DNA from: Dermanyssus gallinae
Taxonomy: Eukaryota > Arthropoda > Arachnida > Mesostigmata > Dermanyssidae
Direction of reading: 5' to 3'
NCBI GenBank assembly: GCA_003439945.1
Contig: QVRM01005598.1
Coordinates: 23,501-87,500, forward strand
DNA: 64,000 bases
Position numbers and translations under genes: made by a program. Of this stretch, positions 58,959 to 64,000 are shown piece after piece (positions within the stretch are counted from its first letter, which is position 1; the number at the start of each line of letters is the position of its first letter). The notes below the pieces were generated by a model that did no database searches, had not been told where the DNA came from, and was given only the letters and a program-made list of their open reading frames with translations.

Positions 58959-61900
58959 ATGTTACGACAGTTACAGCCGCTCGTTGTGGCATCGTGCGAT
59001 GGCCAGCCGCCCACTGTCGTGCTTCTACTGACGACGACGACGGCCGCCGCTGCTGCTGCTGTTGCTGCTGCTGCTGCCGCCGCCGGGGCCGCCCCTCTCA
59101 GCATGGGTGGCATACAGAGCACCCTCATCGCACCAGCGGCTAATATGCTGAGCGTGTTGTCCGCCTCCGATTTACAAGCAATTCTTCAGCAGGTCACAAC
59201 TACAGCGGCAACAGCCGAAGCAACGGCGCCAACAGCAATAACAACGGCAACAGCAGCAGCAGCAGCAACAACAACATCAACAACAACAACATCAGCATCA
59301 GCAACATCAGCATCAGCAACAACATCACCAGCATCAATACCTACGGCAATAAGCACAACAACAATGATAGAGAGTAGACCTTCACGTTACAGTCATCATC
59401 ACCACTACCAACACCGCCACCGCCACCATCGACAACAACAACACCACCACCACACAGCCGACAACGAGGGCTCGACGCGCATCATAGCGGTCAACAATTG
59501 CTCGACGTTGTCAAGTCGGCGTTCGGCACCGCGTCGTGTGCGCCTACGCTCCGTGCTTGATCGGCTCGATGGGATACACGCTATGGGCACAACACTTGAG
59601 CCTGTTGTTGTTGTTGCTGATGCCGCCAGAACCACCAGCACTGTCGTAGATGCTGGAGCAACAACAGCTGCTGTAGCCTCAACAGCAGCAGCTTCATTGG
59701 CACCCACAACAATGACAATGGGAACGGGAGCAGCGGTTACCGATCGAGGCGAAGTCGACTGTCAGCCGAACATTGTTGGCAGTCCCGCTGCATGTGAGGA
59801 CGAGGACAGCAGCAGCATCGTTGTCGAGGCTTCGGGAGAGGTCATCGTGGAGAGGAGAGTCGACAGTCCCCCCGAAGGCGAGGGTAAACGAAGGCAGGAG
59901 AACGATGACGGTGCCGATGACGATGGCCGAAAAGACATGCTGCCGGCTGTGGGGGGACGAGTCATGATTGCTGGTCGGGTTGTTCGAGTTGCGGGGGCGG
60001 GGGCGGCGGCGGCGACGGCGAGTGGGGGCGTTCCGGGAGGGGCCGCCAGGTCGGACCCCCGCGTGTGGCGAGGAGGGCCCGACCTCACAGCCGCGGTTCC
60101 AACCTACTGTCGTTTACTGCCGCTGGCCAGCACCGAAACCGCGCCCGTCACTGCTACCGTTCGTGTGGCCGGCTGTATCAGCAGTGGCATTCCTCTCACC
60201 CTCGCGCAGGCCGTGGCCGAGGTGCGAGCGCTTGCCGCGCCCCCTGGCCCCGGCGACGACGACGACGTTTGCGGCGGCCGTCGCCGTAGCAGCAGCAGCA
60301 GCGGCGGCCGCGGCGGCAGCAGCAGGGACGACCAGGACGACCAAGTCCAGGATCAGGACCGGTTGTTACCGCCCCCAGCAGACCTGAGTGTGGGCGGAGC
60401 TACGCTCCGGGGCTCGGCGGTTGCGGCAGCAGCGGCGCCGGCAGCGACGGGAAGCGGTGACGGCCGCGGCCCACCGAACAAGCCGCGGCACGACAGGCAG
60501 CAGCAGAACAGGCAAGAGATTCGGCCGAGCCAGATCTCCTCGAACGATCGACCGCAAGTCACCGTTAGGCCAGTCGTGAAACCGGCGTTGTTGACGGCGA
60601 CAACAACAACGACGACGACGACGACAACGACGAAAGCAGTAGCAGCAGCAGCAGAAGCAGCATCGGTGGTGGCGGCGGCGGTAGAGGCGCGCACAGCCAC
60701 GACGGTAGCTGTCAACGCATCGTATCGATCCACAAACGCCTCTACAGAAGAAACTGGTCGAAAAAACCACTACCGCCGCCGAGGACCTCAGCCACCTCCA
60801 TCAGAAGCACACCGACGACATCGACGACGACCATCACCACCACCACCACCACCTCCACCTCCACGACCGGCATCTCAGCCACCCCCGGCACCACCGGCGG
60901 CACCACCTGTGCACGCGGCGACTGTGCGGCCACTGCGAGCCACTGCCGGCACCTCGGGCGGCACCACCACCACCACCACATTGGGCGGCCGCCCACGCCG
61001 CGCACAACTGAGCGAGGTCGCCTCGCGAGCAAGCGGGAACACCTCTGCGGCGGGTCGTGGTGGAAAAGCCGGCGTGCCGCAATCGTCGCTCGCCATACAA
61101 CCTAACGGCGTACCGGACAACCGGAACAACGTCGACAACGTGTGCTCGTCGTTATCATCAACAGCATCAGGATCATCGCCATCTTCACGACCGTCAAGAT
61201 CGTCATCATCCTCTTCACGACCGTCAAGATCATCCAAATCACTATCAACATCGTCACGATCATCAAGACCATCAGCTTCATCATCACCATTATCGTCAAG
61301 ACCATCAACGTCAACATCAAATGCCAAACCGCTGTCACAGCTGTCAGAACATCACAGCATCGACGACGACGACGACGACGGCAACAACGACGACGACGAC
61401 GCATCGCCATCAGACGGTCGCGCGTCGTCCGCGCGACCAAGCACAAACCGTTTACCGGCACGCCGGCTAGACGACTCAAACCAGACGACGACGACACCAA
61501 AAACGTCGAAAGACGCCAGACAGCCAGACTCGGCAGACGCTACCGCGAAACAGCTTGAAAAAGATCCGGAAGCTCCGGAAGTTGGTGGGCAGCTACCCTT
61601 GACAGCTGCTGATACAGCGACTGCACTTACTGGGGCGGCTACCTTGGCCGGCCTTCCCGCTTCTCCAGAGGCTTCGTCAGCCTTGTCGCCTCCGTTGTTG
61701 TTATTGTTGTCGTCGTCGTCGTCATCGTCGTCGCCGCCGCCCCTCCCGCCGCAGCCTTCCTCGTTCGCGGGTGATGCGGCGGGCTGCCCAGGGCGGCCCT
61801 CTCATTCGATCGAGCCTCACCGAGACTTCAACGTCACGCTGTCACGTTGCTCCGGTGCTGACAGTCCGGTGCACAGTGACAGTGACAGTGAAGGCAACAA

Positions 61901-63214
61901 CACCGACGGCGATCACCACCACCACCACGACCGCCGCCCAACCTCCGCCGAAGTGATGATCGATGCGAGCGAATTTCGTGCCGGCCTAGGCGACGGCTAC
62001 CATCCGAGCGGGCGGATGTCGCCCGGCGGTAGCTTTGCCTCGAACGCCTCCAGTTATGCCACCCTGACGCCTCTGCAGCCGCTGCCGCCTATTTCGACGA
62101 TGTCCGACAAGTTCTCGCACTACGGGCACCCACACCCAAACGCGGGCTTTTCATCGCTGATCTCGCCCGCCATGGGCATGGGCGGCTATCCCATGGGCGG
62201 CTACGACAAGCTTGGCCACATGGGCGGCATCAACGTGGGCGGCGTAAGTCCGTCGAGCGCGGGCCACGGACACCCACCGCCGGGCATGCTCGGTCACGCC
62301 AACGCGGCCGCCATCCCGTCGCCACCCTACTCGCAGAACGGGGCCGCAGGCGGCGGCGGTGGTGGCGGGTGGTGGTGGCGGGGGGAGCAGCAGCGGGATG
62401 GCGTCGCCCCAGCTCGCCGACAAGGGCGGCTTGACAACGTCGTACGAATCGTACTCGCATGCGAGTCGCGAACTCGCGCGACTCGGTTCGCCGCTGTCGC
62501 CCGGCTCCTCGGTGGCCCTACACTCGCCCACCATGCACCTCGCAAGCCTCAACGGGATGAGCGGCCTCAACGGGCTGTCGTCGTCGTCGTCCTCAGGGGC
62601 GGCGGGGGCGGGGGCGGCGGCGCATACGCCACCGGCCACGGCCAACCTAGCGGCGCCCGCTACGCCGCCCCACCAGGACGTGAAGCCGTTCACTGCCGCC
62701 AGCCTCAGTTCGGCCGCGGGCGGCAATGCCACCTCGCCAGCGAACTCGCTGCCACGTTCGATGGCCCACACGACGACGATGTCGACAGTGACGTCGTGTC
62801 TATCGTCCTCATCGTCGTCGTCTGTGGGGGTGGGCAGCCTCGCCTCTGCGGGCGCATCGCCTACGTGCCTTGGCACGGGCGGCAACAAGGCCGGCCTAAC
62901 CGGGGGCGTCCTCGGCATACCGACGCAGAAACAGAGCCACAGTACGAGCTCGTCGGCGTCGTCCGCCGATGAGGTCGAAGAGATCAACACGAAAGAGTTG
63001 GCGCAGCGTATCAGCGCCGAACTCAAGCGGTACAGCATACCGCAAGCAATCTTTGCGCAGAGGGTGCTCTGTCGATCGCAGGGGACGCTCTCTGACCTAC
63101 TCAGAAATCCAAAACCGTGGAGCAAACTCAAGTCTGGTCGCGAAACGTTCCGGAGAATGTATAAATGGCTCGAAGAACCCGAGTTTCAACGGATGTCAGC
63201 TCTCAGACTCGCAG
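58959..63214 (+). CDS. onecut: Onecut/HNF6 CUT-homeodomain factor, first coding exon
   Basis: One long exon, open from 58755 with its first in-frame ATG at 58959, encodes about 1,130 residues of low complexity (poly-A, T, S, H, D, G), then the Onecut-specific block L-T-P-L-Q-P-L-P-P-I-S-T and M-S-D-K-F-S-H (about 62060-62120). Between about 62355 and 62400 the frame must move by one base; beyond it lies the complete CUT domain (62977-63208: I-N-T-K-E-L-A-Q-R-I, Y-S-I-P-Q-A-I-F-A-Q-R-V-L, L-L-R-N-P-K-P-W). The exon ends A-G|GTAGGT at 63214, the conserved Onecut junction; the homeodomain exon is outside the window. Onecut proteins are nuclear DNA-binding activators used in neuronal and photoreceptor development in insects. 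The N-terminus is far longer than in vertebrate HNF6. The frameshift is probably an assembly error in a G run, since both sides are well preserved. Confidence 0.88.
62355..62402 (+). other. Apparent +1 frameshift in Onecut glycine tract
   Basis: Upstream Onecut coding is in the frame of 58959; downstream, including the CUT domain, it is shifted by one base. The switch falls in a GGC/GGT tract. Removing one G near 62366-62370 (CGGGTGG) would give a continuous run of glycines followed by serines, so a single extra base explains it. Confidence 0.8.
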
Positions 63215-63641
63215 GTAGGTCAATGAGACGAGATGGCGTGTTGCCAATATTGTTGTAACGATTATTATTATTATGATTATTTAGTACTGCTGTTATCGTG
63301 AAAATGGTATTTTGTGTTGTCGGAACAAAACGTGCACTAATTGAAACAAGTTTATTAGTGTTGGTATGACCCGTTTCCTCTACTACGTATGATAACTCAT
63401 CGCCTCGTTGCAAAGCCGTTACTTGCTTTATCAACGTGACCAGCGTGCCCATAGCTGGATAGTAAAGACGAGAGTGCACGTTGGTATACACCCAACGTGA
63501 AAACTAGTTTCGTGTGAAAACCTACACCCCTGTGACGACTCAACAACGGCGACGAATGTTTGTGAGTGTTTGAGGATATTGTGTGTGATCGCGACCCGAG
63601 AACAACCGTTCCGTCGATGTTCTTAGAGCCCCTCAATATAT

Positions 63642-63687
<46 letters not shown>

Positions 63688-64000
63688 CTCAGTAAACCGT
63701 CGTTGTGAGTGACGACAACCATACGCTTGGCGAGCCACTTCGACGACCACTCTCATCCGACTTTCCTAGATCGAGGATAAAAACCTGCTAACAAACGTCC
63801 TCAAATTCGGGTGCAGTGAGACGGCTCGACCAACTAACTATACAACGCGTACCGTATTGAAAGAGCAGTGGTGGGTCTGTATTGTTGTTACAGTTGTCGT
63901 GGTTGTTTTTGCTGTTGGCTCATACGGCCGGGGGTAGTTCTAGTGTACTAGTACCTCGCCGTCGTGCTCGCTTCTGCGCGGGATACGTGTTGTAGTTGGC
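63215..64000 (+). other. Start of Onecut intron 1
   Basis: Begins with donor GTAGGT. It contains an ATT-rich patch at 63261-63283 and (TA)n with one slip at 63640-63684. No homeodomain sequence or other gene appears before the window ends. Confidence 0.7.

Noticed and set aside
60353..60770. Minus-strand frames rich in Val, Ala, Cys and Arg opposite Onecut
   Set aside because: Complement of triplet repeats in the Onecut N-terminus.
62151..63131. 326-codon minus-strand frame
   Set aside because: It lies opposite the conserved CUT-domain coding strand; GC-rich antisense shadow.

Overview
This is eukaryotic nuclear DNA. Genes are split by short GT-AG introns, intergenic space is large and AT-rich, and there are dozens of (TA)n tracts, tRNA-derived SINEs and decayed non-LTR retrotransposons and mariner elements. 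The gene content (a Onecut CUT-homeodomain gene, TXNDC9, uridine phosphorylase, a BTB/BACK protein) together with mariner and R1/R2-type elements suggests an arthropod. The (TA)n and CAN-repeat landscape would fit a mite-like chelicerate, but that last step is inference from general impression.

Layout. 1-4 kb: TA-rich fold-back repeats, a minisatellite and a terminal-inverted-repeat element. 4-14.3 kb (+): a multi-exon gene for a protein with two BTB-BACK modules, whose large introns hold a LINE remnant and a mariner remnant. 17.35-19.16 kb (-): a complete four-exon TXNDC9 gene. 20.6-21.3 kb: a reverse-transcriptase remnant fused to a mariner remnant. 22.7-24.9 kb: SINE pieces and a 427-bp mariner-type MITE. 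25.2-28.55 kb (-): uridine phosphorylase, five exons, lacking only its first short coding exon. 28.6-46 kb: a transposon graveyard with three LINE lineages (one R2-like with a restriction-like endonuclease, one CR1-like, one with the G-x-H-x-L-S-C tail module), SINEs, a 550-bp inverted-repeat element and a relic DDE transposon. 46-58.8 kb: gene-poor but GC- and CpG-richer DNA with many CAA/CAG-type trinucleotide tracts, two SINE pieces and one LINE tail. 58.96-63.21 kb (+): the first coding exon of a Onecut/HNF6 gene, with an unusually long low-complexity N-terminus and an apparent one-base frameshift just before the conserved part; the homeodomain exon lies beyond the right edge.

The four genes show no functional link and no operon-like arrangement. 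I did not find a new biological system. The most unusual observations are a 38-bp perfect duplication shared by a BTB coding exon and a nearby LINE remnant, a SINE copy with intact 15-bp target-site duplications and a T tail, and the Onecut frameshift. All exon calls rest on reading frames, splice-site dinucleotides and phase agreement; nothing was checked against databases or RNA.
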